The position numbers and the translations under genes are program-made. DNA of 59,167 nucleotides. Origin: Flavobacterium sp. UBA7680 (GTDB taxonomy: Bacteria > Bacteroidota > Bacteroidia > Flavobacteriales > Flavobacteriaceae). The stretch is from NCBI RefSeq assembly GCF_002482975.1, contig NZ_DLHA01000052.1, positions 1-59,167 of the forward strand, given 5' to 3'. The notes under the pieces were generated by a model. The model searched no databases. It was not told the origin of the DNA and worked only from the letters and a program-made list of their open reading frames with translations. Below are positions 43,690 through 52,000 of this stretch, in pieces (the stretch's first letter is position 1; every line of letters begins with the position of its first letter).

Positions 43690-44936
43690 AAACTAAGTTA
43701 ATCATACTATTATTATTGCTTTTATCAATAAATTCAAATGCGCAACAAACTTTGACCTTGGAAGATTGTTATTCATTGGTTACTAAAAATTATCCTTTAT
43801 CAAAACAAACGGGATTTATACAACAAAAATCAAGATATGAAATTGACGCACTAAGCAAAGGGAAATTACCAAAAATTGATGTAAATGCTCAAGCAACTTA
43901 TCAATCCGAAGTGATAGGATTACCTGCGACATTACCTGGAGTTCAGTCTTTAAATAAAGACCAATATAGAGCGACTTTAGATATAAATCAACTAATCTAT
44001 AATGGCGGTGTAATTGATGCAAGTGCTAAATTGAAAGAAGCACAGACCAAAACACAACAACAACAAATTGAGGTCAGTTTATACCAATTAAAAAGTCGTA
44101 TCAATCAATATTATTTCACAATTTTATTACTTCAAGAAAAGAAAGCTTTATTATTATCTAAAAAGGAGTTACTTGGATCTAAAGTAAAAGAAGTAAAATC
44201 GGCGGTAAAATTTGGTGCTATTCTTCCCGCATCCGAACAGGTTTTGGAAGCTGAAATCATTAAAATCAATCAGCAATTAACGGAAATTAAATTTGAAAAC
44301 ATCAAATTACTAAATAACCTTTCTGAATTAACTTTTACAAAAATTGATGCTGAAACAATTTTAATACTACCAATATCAAACCCAAATTACACCAATGCAA
44401 CAAGACCTGAAATTGCTTTTTATGATTTACAGAATGAGCAATTAGAGTTTTCTAAAAGTGTTATATCTAAATCAAATCTTCCTAAAATAAATGCTTTTGG
44501 TCAAGCTGGTTACGGAAATCCAGGACTGAATATGTTAGACAATTCTTTTCAAACCTTTTATGTAGTGGGCTTAAAAGCTAATTGGAATGTTTTTGATTGG
44601 GGTAAAAACAAAACAGACAAAAAGGCATTAGATATTTCAAAAGAAATAGTGACATCAGAAAAAGAAACATTTGAACTGAATAACAAAATGCAATTAGAAG
44701 AGCTCAATTATGAAGTTAAAAAAATGGAAGAACTCCTACTTTCTGATGGCGAAATAATTCAAATTCGTGAAAAAGTTATTAAATCCTCAGACGCTCAATT
44801 GAAAAATGGTGTGATAACCTCATCAGAATATCTTGTAGAATTAACCAATTTATTTGAAGCAAAAAACATTTTGAAAACGCATGAAGTCCAATTGGCTGCA
44901 ACTAAATCGAATTACGAAATAATCAAAGGAAAATAA
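43686..44936 (+). CDS. TolC family outer-membrane efflux protein
   Basis: A 416-residue outer-membrane channel. The signal peptide ends at SINSNAQ (about residue 20). TLEDCYSLVTKNYPL begins the OEP domain, and two long helical coiled-coil halves follow with the usual repeat (YRATLDINQLIYNGGVIDA, then FYVVGLKANWNVFDWGKNK). These are the paired beta-barrel and hairpin signatures of TolC proteins. It forms the exit duct for the HlyD/ABC transporter encoded downstream. It lies 25 bp before the HlyD gene and overlaps tetR by 4 nt. Confidence 0.92.
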   Translation: MKTKLIILLLLLLSINSNAQQTLTLEDCYSLVTKNYPLSKQTGFIQQKSRYEIDALSKGKLPKIDVNAQATYQSEVIGLPATLPGVQSLNKDQYRATLDINQLIYNGGVIDASAKLKEAQTKTQQQQIEVSLYQLKSRINQYYFTILLLQEKKALLLSKKELLGSKVKEVKSAVKFGAILPASEQVLEAEIIKINQQLTEIKFENIKLLNNLSELTFTKIDAETILILPISNPNYTNATRPEIAFYDLQNEQLEFSKSVISKSNLPKINAFGQAGYGNPGLNMLDNSFQTFYVVGLKANWNVFDWGKNKTDKKALDISKEIVTSEKETFELNNKMQLEELNYEVKKMEELLLSDGEIIQIREKVIKSSDAQLKNGVITSSEYLVELTNLFEAKNILKTHEVQLAATKSNYEIIKGK

Positions 44937-44961
44937 AAAAGTATCAGAAAAATTTAAAAAA

Positions 44962-45840
44962 ATGAAAAAAATAAGTATCATAATTTTAGCAACAATAGGA
45001 TTAATTTCCTGTAATAAAAATAGCGATAAAGCCGACGGTTACGGAAATTTTGAAGCAACTGAAATAACGGTTTCCTCCGAAGCTAACGGAAAAATTGAGT
45101 TTTTAAAAGTCGAAGATGGCGATGAATTGAAATCGCAATCACAAGTTGGGTTGGTTGACACATTACAATTATATTTTGCCAAACAGCAATTAATTGCTTC
45201 TAAAAGTACCATTTCGTCTAAATCCGCAAATGTGGTATCGCAAAAAAGTGTCTTGCAAGAGCAATTAAAAACGACCAATTTAGAGAAAAATAGAATCCGT
45301 AATATGTATGCAGAAAATGCTGCAACCAAACGCCAAGTGGACGAAATTGATGGAAAAGCAAAAGTCATCGAAGAGCAAATAAAAAGCGTTGGAACGCAAA
45401 ACGCACCCATTTTAAATGACTTGAAATCTGTTGATGTTCAAATCGAAAAAATTAACGACCAAATAGCAAAAAGCAAAATTATTAATCCTATTAATGGAAC
45501 TGTTTTGACTAAGTATTCAGAGCCAGGCGAAATAACCGCATTCGGAAAACCACTATATAAAATTGCCGATATTTCAGAAATGACTTTGCGAATCTATGTA
45601 AGCGAAACACAGTTATCCAAAATAAAAGTAGGACAAAATGTATCGGTGAAAATTGATGCTGAAAAAGATATGAAATCATATCAAGGAACCATTTCATGGA
45701 TTGCCTCTTCGGCAGAGTTTACGCCAAAAATTATCCAAACCAAAGAAGAACGTGTAAATCTGGTTTATGCCGTGAAAGTGAAAGTAAAAAACGATGGCAG
45801 TCTTAAAATTGGAATGCCTGCCGAAATGTGGATTAAATAG
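44962..45840 (+). CDS. HlyD/YbhG-type membrane fusion lipoprotein
   Basis: A 292-residue periplasmic adaptor. The lipobox ATIGLISC gives Cys17 as a lipid anchor. The barrel-sandwich halves are GNFEATEITVSSEANGKIEF and IINPINGTVLTKYSEPGEIT. Between them lies a coiled coil (about 75-160) with TKRQVDEIDGKAKVIEEQIK. A beta-barrel end follows (RIYVSETQLSKIKVGQNVSV). Size and lipid anchor match the YbhG/YhiI adaptors of two-ATPase ABC drug exporters. It links the ABC-2 permeases with the TolC channel. Confidence 0.9.
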   Translation: MKKISIIILATIGLISCNKNSDKADGYGNFEATEITVSSEANGKIEFLKVEDGDELKSQSQVGLVDTLQLYFAKQQLIASKSTISSKSANVVSQKSVLQEQLKTTNLEKNRIRNMYAENAATKRQVDEIDGKAKVIEEQIKSVGTQNAPILNDLKSVDVQIEKINDQIAKSKIINPINGTVLTKYSEPGEITAFGKPLYKIADISEMTLRIYVSETQLSKIKVGQNVSVKIDAEKDMKSYQGTISWIASSAEFTPKIIQTKEERVNLVYAVKVKVKNDGSLKIGMPAEMWIK

Positions 45841-45881
45841 TTGCTTAATATTTACTTAAGTTATTTGATTTGAATAGATTA

Positions 45882-45926
45882 AGTAACTTTTGTTACTGTC
45901 CAATATTTTAACAAAAACTAAATTTG
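45882..45926 (+). promoter_or_regulatory. Promoter with activator-type palindrome for the DUF2202 module
   Basis: AGTAAC-TTTT-GTTACT (45882-45897) is a perfect palindrome. The minus-7 box TAAATTTG follows at 45919-45926. The palindrome centre is 36.5 nt from the box end, the same distance as at 16651 and 18380. The 6-N4-6 shape resembles Crp/Fnr-type sites. Confidence 0.55.
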
Positions 45927-45956
45927 AGTAGTACTAAACAATAAAATATTTGTATT

Positions 45957-46562
45957 ATGAAAAAAAATCTTTTTGCTACTGTTTTAACATTAATTATGTT
46001 TAGTAGCTGCTCAAACGACAATGACAATCAAAGTTCAACTCCGATAACGCAAGCGGAAATTGATGATTTAAAATTTTTAAGAGAAGAGGAAAAATTAGCT
46101 AGAGATGTGTATTTGTTTTCCTACGACAAATATCAAGTGAGCAGTTTTAGTAGTATTTCTCAAAGTGAACAAAAACACATGAATAGTGTTTTAAATCTAA
46201 TGACTAAATATGGAGTTCCAGACTCTGCTTCGACGGAAATTGGAGTTTTCAACAACACAGATTTACAAGCACTTTACACCAGTTTGACTGCTCAATCTAA
46301 TATTTCTCTTGTAGACGCATTAAAAGCAGGAGCAACAATTGAAGATTTAGACATTAATGATATAGATGATTTTATTAGTAATACGACTAAATCAGATTTA
46401 TTAAACGTGTATGACAATTTAACTTGTGGTTCTAAAAATCATATTCGCTCCTACACGAGTCAACTTTCTTCAAATGGAGTAACATATATTCCTCAATTTA
46501 TTTCTGTTGAATATTACAATACTATTTTGAGCGAATCAAATGGTGGTTGTGGCAAAAATTAA
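45957..46562 (+). CDS. DUF2202 domain lipoprotein
   Basis: A 201-residue protein with a lipobox (MFSSC, Cys17) and an Asp/Asn linker. The DUF2202 domain covers most of the rest: DLKFLREEEKLARDVYLFSY (E-E-K-x-A-R-D-x-Y), SQSEQKHMNSVLNLMTKYG, GVPDSASTEIGVF and SKNHIRSYTSQL. The paired E-E-K and E-x-x-H motifs make a ferritin-like four-helix bundle that could bind a di-metal centre. It is probably exposed to the periplasm or surface. It starts a module with cytochrome c, behind its own promoter. Confidence 0.88.
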   Translation: MKKNLFATVLTLIMFSSCSNDNDNQSSTPITQAEIDDLKFLREEEKLARDVYLFSYDKYQVSSFSSISQSEQKHMNSVLNLMTKYGVPDSASTEIGVFNNTDLQALYTSLTAQSNISLVDALKAGATIEDLDINDIDDFISNTTKSDLLNVYDNLTCGSKNHIRSYTSQLSSNGVTYIPQFISVEYYNTILSESNGGCGKN

Positions 46563-46572
46563 ATTTATAAAT

Positions 46573-47058
46573 ATGAAAACAAATTTTATACTAATTGCAA
46601 CTCTAGTTGTTATTTTTTCAAGTTGTAATAAGCAAAAAAATGAAAATTCAAAAAATGAAATTAGCTCAACTACAGAGGTTGAAAATATTGAAGCCTTAAA
46701 ACTATTTCAGCAAAATTGTTATGCTTGCCATAGTGTTACAACAAAATCTCATGAAGAAATTATCGCACCGCCAATGGCAGCTGTAAAACGAAGATATATG
46801 AAAGAATATGATTCTAAAGAAGATTTTGTAAAAGCAGTTGTTGCTTATGCAAGTGACCCAAAAGCTGAAAATGCGTTGATGATTGGAGCTGTCGATAAGT
46901 TTAAAGCTATGCCAAAACAAAAATTCACAAAAGAAGATTTAACCAAAATTGCATCTTACATTTATGATAATGAAATTGAAACTCCAGAGTGGTTTGAAGA
47001 TCATTTTCAACAAAATCATAAAAACGGACAAGGAATGGGAAGAGGTAGAAACAAATAA
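46573..47058 (+). CDS. Cytochrome c-like lipoprotein
   Basis: A 161-residue protein, started at the ATG of MKTNFILIATLVVIFSSC; the open frame continues upstream into the previous gene but lacks sense. Cys18 is the lipidation site. The haem-binding motif is CYACH, the C-x-x-C-H signature, in ALKLFQQNCYACHSVTTK. The distal Met is likely in KFKAMPKQKFTKEDLTKIAS (M-P-K-Q), followed by the C-terminal helix DLTKIASYIYD. It is a periplasmic electron carrier. It sits 10 bp after the DUF2202 gene and probably works with it. Confidence 0.85.
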   Translation: MKTNFILIATLVVIFSSCNKQKNENSKNEISSTTEVENIEALKLFQQNCYACHSVTTKSHEEIIAPPMAAVKRRYMKEYDSKEDFVKAVVAYASDPKAENALMIGAVDKFKAMPKQKFTKEDLTKIASYIYDNEIETPEWFEDHFQQNHKNGQGMGRGRNK

Positions 47059-47086
47059 TTTTTTTAACAATAAAAAACTAAAAATC

Positions 47087-47512
47087 ATGAATGGCAAAAA
47101 CAACATCGCAATTGGTTTTCTTACAATGGGCTTTTTTATGGCTTACGGATTTCTCTTGATTTATTTGAGAGATTTTGCTCCCGGTAAGGAAGAATGGGTA
47201 AATACGTATAGTATTGGAAAGCATTTTGAAACTAGATTAGCTCACGTTCATGGAAACTTATTTGCATTTCTAAATATTGTAATTGGTTATTTATTACTTC
47301 ATTTTCAAACAAAACTAAAAAATAGTAAAATAATTTCTTGGTTGGCTCTTACAGGTTTACTGATGCCATTAGGTATTTTATCCGAAGTATATTTTGGATT
47401 ACCTCCAGCTTTAGTCTTAATTGGTGCAATTGCAATGACAGCATCGGTAATATGGCTTGGAATTTCTTTCTTTAAAATGAATTCGATTAATCAAATAATA
47501 ATAAAATCATAA
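47087..47512 (+). CDS. Four-helix integral membrane protein
   Basis: A 141-residue membrane protein, started at MNGKNNIAIGF; an upstream frame through the cytochrome gene is spurious. Four helices are seen (about 7-28, 55-75, 83-103, 107-130). The loop FETRLAHVHGNLFAFLNIVI has two His near the second helix, which recalls haem-binding membrane proteins such as the styrene oxide isomerase type (inferred from layout, not from homology). It is likely a redox or haem partner of the cytochrome. It lies 2 bp before the OsmC gene. Confidence 0.65.
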   Translation: MNGKNNIAIGFLTMGFFMAYGFLLIYLRDFAPGKEEWVNTYSIGKHFETRLAHVHGNLFAFLNIVIGYLLLHFQTKLKNSKIISWLALTGLLMPLGILSEVYFGLPPALVLIGAIAMTASVIWLGISFFKMNSINQIIIKS

Positions 47513-47514
47513 AA

Positions 47515-47967
47515 ATGGAAAAGCACTATTATAATGTAAATGTTAATTGGAGTAATGACCGAAAAGGAAATCTATGTTCTCCAGAAATAAACCAATTTAA
47601 TACTGAAAACAAATGTATTGAAGTTGCAACTCCTCCTGAATTTCCAAAAGGAATGCCTGGTATTTGGTCGCCAGAACATTTGTTTACCGCCGCTGTTAAT
47701 AGTTGTTTAATGACTACTTTTTTATCAATAGCAGAAAATTCTAAACTTGAATTTACAAGTTTTAATTGTAAATCAAAAGGTGTTTTAGAACAAGTAGAAG
47801 GGAAATTTATGATGAGTGAAATAATCCTAGAACCAACAGTAACTATAACTGATGAAAAAGACCGTGAAAGAGCTGAAAGAGTGTTACAAAAATCGGAAAC
47901 TGCATGCTTAATTTCTAATTCAATAATTTCAAAAATTACTATGAATTCAAAAATAAATATACAGTAA
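47515..47967 (+). CDS. OsmC/Ohr family peroxidase-like protein
   Basis: A 150-residue cytoplasmic protein. The family features are all there: WSPEHLFTAAVNSCLMTTFL (peroxidatic Cys in N-S-C), a middle beta region, and KSETACLISNSI (second Cys). It should reduce organic hydroperoxides through a Cys-Cys exchange. The length fits OsmC. It is the fourth gene of the module that begins at 45957, with 2-bp gaps on both sides, which suggests an oxidative-stress role for the set. Confidence 0.9.
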   Translation: MEKHYYNVNVNWSNDRKGNLCSPEINQFNTENKCIEVATPPEFPKGMPGIWSPEHLFTAAVNSCLMTTFLSIAENSKLEFTSFNCKSKGVLEQVEGKFMMSEIILEPTVTITDEKDRERAERVLQKSETACLISNSIISKITMNSKINIQ

Positions 47968-47969
47968 TT

Positions 47970-48371
47970 ATGCAAAAAACAATTTCATTTAGTATAGCAT
48001 TTCTATTGGCTGCTTTTGGTTTACTTACCTTGTTTTTGAGTGCTTCAGTAATTTTTGACTTATTTGGAATTAGAGCCAAAGAAGGAAATTATGTTTTGTT
48101 TATCGTTTGGGCAAATTTCATTAGTAGCTTAATTTATCTCGTTGCAAGTTATGGATTCATTAAAAACAGAAAATGGACAACCACTATTTTAGGAATTTCG
48201 ACGCTAATTCTCATAAATGCATTCATAGGTTTTATTATTTATATATACGCAGACGGAGTGCATGAAACTAAAACAATTGGAGCAATGCTTTTTAGAATTA
48301 CCGTAACCTTAATCTTTGTTGCATTTGCCTATTTCACTATCAACAAGAAGAAACAAATTAATACTAATTAA
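47970..48371 (+). CDS. Four-helix membrane protein, hypothetical
   Basis: A 133-residue polytopic protein with four hydrophobic segments (about 5-28, 42-64, 72-92, 104-125). The text includes FGLLTLFLSASVIFDLFGIR and FISSLIYLVASYGFIKNRKW. I do not recognise a family beyond small flavobacterial membrane proteins. It is the last gene of the inserted module, 2 bp after OsmC and 13 bp before the next lipoprotein gene. Function unknown. Confidence 0.65.
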   Translation: MQKTISFSIAFLLAAFGLLTLFLSASVIFDLFGIRAKEGNYVLFIVWANFISSLIYLVASYGFIKNRKWTTTILGISTLILINAFIGFIIYIYADGVHETKTIGAMLFRITVTLIFVAFAYFTINKKKQINTN

Positions 48372-48384
48372 AAAATTATAGAAT

Positions 48385-48825
48385 ATGTTAAAAATAAAAA
48401 TTGCCCTTTTAGCTACAATTTCATTATTTCTTTTCTCTTGTAATACGAAATCGAAAGAAGAAAAAACCACTGAAATCAAAACGGAAGAACACAAACATTC
48501 AGAAAGTGAAACCATTCAATTAAATGAAGGAAAAAAGTGGAAAGTCGATGATAATATGATACTTCACATTCGTAATATGGAAAAAGATGTAGCCAATTTT
48601 AGCAAAGAAAGCGACACAAATTATTCATTATTGGCAGATAAATTAAAGACAAATATTGATTTACTGACCTCCAATTGCACCATGAAAGGAGAAGCTCACG
48701 ATGAACTTCACAAATGGTTAGTGCCTTATATAGCATTAGTTGATTCGTTTTCTAAAGAGAAATCGGCAAATCAATTTACAGAGATTCAACATTCGTTCAA
48801 AACATTTAATCAATATTTCCAATGA
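48385..48825 (+). CDS. Small lipoprotein, hypothetical
   Basis: A 146-residue lipoprotein: ATISLFLFSC gives Cys19. A Lys/Glu/His-rich linker (TEEHKHSESETIQLNEGKKW) follows, then a four-helix-like domain with NMILHIRNMEKDVANF, a single Cys (TSNCTMKGEAHDELHKWLVP) and FTEIQHSFKTFNQYF. Similar lipoproteins occur beside metal or stress efflux genes in Bacteroidota (from memory). It overlaps the cupin gene by 4 nt. It is possibly a ligand carrier for the exporter. Confidence 0.65.
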   Translation: MLKIKIALLATISLFLFSCNTKSKEEKTTEIKTEEHKHSESETIQLNEGKKWKVDDNMILHIRNMEKDVANFSKESDTNYSLLADKLKTNIDLLTSNCTMKGEAHDELHKWLVPYIALVDSFSKEKSANQFTEIQHSFKTFNQYFQ

Positions 48826-49109
48826 TTTTAAAAAACTTACATACCGAAAATAAACCTGTTCAAACGCAATTGTTATTTGAACCAAAAGACGCTAAAGTAA
48901 TTTCGTTGCAAATTGCAAAAGGAGAAACACTAAAAGAACACGTTTCAAAAGTACCAGCATTGTTAGTTTGCGTTTCAGGAAACGCTGTTTTTACCGATGA
49001 AAAAGGAATAGTCGTTAATCTCAATTCTGGTGTTTATGTCATGATTGAAGAAAATGTAAAACATGAAGTAAAAGCGATTGAAGAGAGTGATTTTTTATTA
49101 ATAAAATAA
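48822..49109 (+). CDS. Cupin domain protein
   Basis: A 95-residue single cupin. The beta strands are KVISLQIAKGETLKEHVSKV, ALLVCVSGNAVFTDEKG, then VVNLNSGVYVMIEENVKHEV. Of the usual metal-site residues the histidines H (E-H-V) and H (K-H-E-V) remain, so weak metal binding is possible. It overlaps the lipoprotein gene by 4 nt and the ABC ATPase by 1 nt (TAATG), so it is tied to the efflux genes. Its role is unknown, perhaps as a sensor. Confidence 0.8.
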   Translation: MILKNLHTENKPVQTQLLFEPKDAKVISLQIAKGETLKEHVSKVPALLVCVSGNAVFTDEKGIVVNLNSGVYVMIEENVKHEVKAIEESDFLLIK

Positions 49110-50005
49110 TGAGTATTTCAGTCAACAACATATCAAAATCTTACAAAAACATAAAAGCAGTCGAAAACATTACTTTTAATGTAAATGACGGCGAACTGTT
49201 TGGTTTAATTGGACCAGATGGTGCCGGAAAAACAACTATTTTCAGAATCCTGACTACGCTTTTAGTAGCTAACGAAGGTAGCGCAGAAGTAGCTGGTTAT
49301 GATGTAATCAACGGAATCAAAGAAATTAGAAATTCTGTGGGATATATGCCTGGTAAATTCTCATTGTATCAGGATTTAACCGTAGAAGAAAATTTGGAGT
49401 TTTTTGCCACTATTTTCGGAACCACCATCGAAGAAAATTATGATTTAATCAAAGACATTTACGTTCAAATTGAGCCTTTCAAAACAAGAAGAGCTGGGGC
49501 ACTTTCTGGCGGAATGAAACAAAAATTAGCGCTGTGTTGTGCGTTAATTCATGCGCCAAAAGTATTATTTCTGGACGAGCCAACCACAGGAGTTGATCCC
49601 GTTTCCCGAAAAGAATTTTGGATTATGCTCAAACGATTGCAAAAAAAAGGCATTACCATTTTGGTTTCAACTCCTTATATGGACGAAGCTTCGCTTTGCG
49701 ACAGGATTGCACTGATACAAAAAGGTAAAATTTTAAAAATAGATTCCCCAGAAAATATCATTAATAATTATGAAAAAATAATTTATGATGTACAAGCAAA
49801 AAACACACATGGATTGATTCACGACTTGAAAAATTATCCCAATCAATATAGTGTTTATGCGTTTGGCGAATTCATTCATTACATTGATAAAAAAGCAGAT
49901 TTTAATCCAAATGATTTACACGATTATTTAAAAAATAAAAATCATGCGGATATCGTTATTAAACCCGCAATAATAACGATTGAAGATGTTTTTATGGACT
50001 TATAA
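49109..50005 (+). CDS. ABC transporter ATP-binding protein
   Basis: A 298-residue ABC ATPase of the ABC-2 export type. Walker A is GPDGAGKTT, the Q-loop region is VGYMPGKFSLYQDLTVEENL, the signature is LSGGMKQKL, and Walker B is LFLDEPTTGVDP. A C-terminal extension of about 75 residues follows, as in YbhF/DrrA proteins. It corresponds to the first half of E. coli YbhF, which is fused; here the halves are separate genes, 8 bp apart. It powers the efflux pump with the two permeases. Confidence 0.92.
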   Translation: MSISVNNISKSYKNIKAVENITFNVNDGELFGLIGPDGAGKTTIFRILTTLLVANEGSAEVAGYDVINGIKEIRNSVGYMPGKFSLYQDLTVEENLEFFATIFGTTIEENYDLIKDIYVQIEPFKTRRAGALSGGMKQKLALCCALIHAPKVLFLDEPTTGVDPVSRKEFWIMLKRLQKKGITILVSTPYMDEASLCDRIALIQKGKILKIDSPENIINNYEKIIYDVQAKNTHGLIHDLKNYPNQYSVYAFGEFIHYIDKKADFNPNDLHDYLKNKNHADIVIKPAIITIEDVFMDL

Positions 50006-50013
50006 ATAAAAAA

Positions 50014-50748
50014 ATGGACAAAGAAAAAATTATATCTGTACATAACCTAACCAAACAATTTGGCAACTTCACGGCTGTCAAAGGTATTTCTTTTGATGTG
50101 TATAAAGGAGAAATTTTTGGCTTTCTAGGAGCCAATGGAGCAGGAAAAACAACGGCAATGAAAATGTTGATTGGAATTTCAAATCCCACTTCTGGAGAAG
50201 CCAATGTGGCTGGTTTTGATGTACATACACAAGCCGAAATGGTTAAAAAAAGTATCGGATATATGAGCCAAAAATTCTCTATGTACGATGATTTAACGAT
50301 AAAAGAAAACATTACTTTTTTTGGAGGAATTTATGGTTTGTCAAGAATTCAAATTAAACAAAAAATAGCCCAATTAGTCGAAGAATTACAGCTTCAAGAT
50401 GTGGTCAATAATTTAGTGGGATCGTTACCATTGGGTTGGAAACAAAAATTATCGTTTTCTGTAGCCTTGTTGCACGAACCAAAAATTGTTTTTCTGGACG
50501 AACCTACAGGTGGTGTTGACCCTATTACGAGAAGACAATTTTGGGAAATGATTTACACACAAGCCTACAAAGGAACGACCATTTTTGTCACCACCCATTA
50601 TATGGACGAAGCTGAATATTGCGACCGAGTTTCAATTATGGTAGATGGTGCTATTGAAGCACTGGATTCGCCAAAAAAATTGAAAGAACAATTCAAAGTA
50701 GATTCTATGAATGATGTTTTTTTAAAATTAGCGCGGAATATTGAATAA
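50014..50748 (+). CDS. ABC transporter ATP-binding protein, degenerate signature
   Basis: A 244-residue ABC ATPase. Walker A GANGAGKTT and Walker B VFLDEPTGGVDP are intact, but the signature reads SLPLGWKQKL instead of L-S-G-G-x-x-Q. One ATP site of the heterodimer may therefore be weak, as in other asymmetric exporters. It pairs with the previous ATPase and corresponds to the second half of YbhF. It ends 48 bp before the permease gene, with a dispersed repeat between. Confidence 0.92.
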   Translation: MDKEKIISVHNLTKQFGNFTAVKGISFDVYKGEIFGFLGANGAGKTTAMKMLIGISNPTSGEANVAGFDVHTQAEMVKKSIGYMSQKFSMYDDLTIKENITFFGGIYGLSRIQIKQKIAQLVEELQLQDVVNNLVGSLPLGWKQKLSFSVALLHEPKIVFLDEPTGGVDPITRRQFWEMIYTQAYKGTTIFVTTHYMDEAEYCDRVSIMVDGAIEALDSPKKLKEQFKVDSMNDVFLKLARNIE

Positions 50749-50758
50749 ATAATTAAAA

Positions 50759-50792
50759 AAGAGGAGAAGATTACTTCGTTCCTCGCAATGAC
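50759..50792 (+). repeat. Dispersed intergenic repeat fragment
   Basis: AGATTACTTCGTTCCTCGCA followed by ATGACAA is the widely dispersed bacterial intergenic repeat (known in reverse as TCATTGCGAGGAACGAAG). Its ATG could be mistaken for the permease start; the better start is at 50797. Confidence 0.5.
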
Positions 50793-50796
50793 AATT

Positions 50797-51903
50797 ATGA
50801 AAAGATTTATCGGATTTGTAAAAAAAGAATTCTACCATATTTTCAGAGATAAACGCTCCTTGTTTATTTTGTTTGGTATGCCAATTGCTCAAATTTTGCT
50901 CTTTGGTTTTGCCATAACAAATGAAATTAACAATGTTGACATCGCTATTTTAGACCAGTCAAATGATGTTGAAACACAGAAAATCATCTATAAAATAAAA
51001 TCTTCCCCTTATTTCAATGTTGCAAACCAAATTGAAAAAGAAAGTGACATAGAATCAGAATTTAAAAAAGGAAAAATTAAAGCAGTTCTGATTTTTGAAC
51101 CTAATTTCAGTAAAAATCTGGAAACAAAAAAAGTAGCTGTCGTTCAAGCAATTACAGATGCAACTGAACCTAATGTAGCCAATACCATAGCTAATTATAC
51201 CTCGGCAATTATTCAGAATTATCAGGCTCAAAAAAAACAATACAATAGCAATCAGGTAAAGGTTGAAGTACAATCGAGAATGTTTTATAATCCAGAACTC
51301 AAAAGTGTTTTTAATTTTGTCCCTGGTGTTATGACTGTAATTTTAATGCTGGTTTCGGCCATGATGACCTCTATTTCTATTACTCGAGAAAAAGAATTAG
51401 GAACCATGGAAATCCTTCTGGTTTCCCCATTAAAACCATTTCAGGTAATTATTGGCAAAGTATTTCCTTATATTTTTCTTTCCATTATCAATGCAATTGT
51501 AATTTTAACATTGGGCTATTTTGTTTTCAAAATGCCAATAAATGGAAGCTTGTTTTTGTTGGCTTTCGAAAGTATTTTATTTATCATTTCCGCACTTTCA
51601 TTGGGCATATTAATTTCCACCGTTTCTAATTCACAACAAACCGCAATGATGCTTTCCTTAATGGGATTAATGCTGCCGGTAATCATTCTTTCGGGATTTA
51701 TTTTCCCTATAAATAGTATGCCTTTGCCAATGCAAGTTATCAGTAACATCATTCCTGCAAAATGGTTCATTATTATTGTAAAAGCCATTATGCTCAAGGG
51801 AGTCGGAATTCAATATATTTGGAAAGAAACCCTTATATTAATTGGGATGACCGTATTTTTTATAACATTGAGCATCAAAAAATATAAAATTAGATTAGAA
51901 TAA
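50797..51903 (+). CDS. ABC-2 type permease
   Basis: A 368-residue membrane protein, started at MKRFIGFVKKEFYHIFRDKR; the in-frame ATG nine bases earlier lies in the repeat. The first helix is followed by a large periplasmic domain (about 50-180), then five helices: FNFVPGVMTVILMLVSAMMT, ISITREKELGTMEILLVSPL and so on. The conserved R-E-x-E-x-G-T and P motifs are those of ABC2_membrane_3 proteins (YbhS/YbhR). It works with a second permease, two ATPases, the HlyD adaptor and TolC. It is bracketed by repeats. Confidence 0.9.
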   Translation: MKRFIGFVKKEFYHIFRDKRSLFILFGMPIAQILLFGFAITNEINNVDIAILDQSNDVETQKIIYKIKSSPYFNVANQIEKESDIESEFKKGKIKAVLIFEPNFSKNLETKKVAVVQAITDATEPNVANTIANYTSAIIQNYQAQKKQYNSNQVKVEVQSRMFYNPELKSVFNFVPGVMTVILMLVSAMMTSISITREKELGTMEILLVSPLKPFQVIIGKVFPYIFLSIINAIVILTLGYFVFKMPINGSLFLLAFESILFIISALSLGILISTVSNSQQTAMMLSLMGLMLPVIILSGFIFPINSMPLPMQVISNIIPAKWFIIIVKAIMLKGVGIQYIWKETLILIGMTVFFITLSIKKYKIRLE

Positions 51904-51907
51904 TTTT

Positions 51908-51990
51908 TAGGAGCTATTTCCTGCTTTCCGCTCCAATATTTTCTTTTTTAAAGAAAAAAAGAAAAGGATTTCCACTGCAATCAGGGCTAA
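51908..51990 (+). repeat. Flavobacterial intergenic repeat
   Basis: GGAGCTATTTCCTGCTTTCC, then GCTCCAATA, a T/A-rich hairpin (TTTTCTTTTTTAAAGAAAAA), and AAAGGATTTCCACTGCAATC ending AGGGCT. This pattern of conserved ends around a variable hairpin recurs between genes in Flavobacteriaceae (known to me from memory). It separates the two permease genes. Confidence 0.5.
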
Positions 51991-52000
51991 AAATCACACA

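Noticed and set aside
46949..47512. Long 187-aa version of the four-helix membrane protein
   Set aside because: The first 46 codons overlap the cytochrome c gene and are low-quality; the ATG at 47087 begins a clean membrane protein.
47529..47975. 148-aa open frame on the minus strand
   Set aside because: It is fully antisense to the OsmC gene, whose family motifs are unambiguous.
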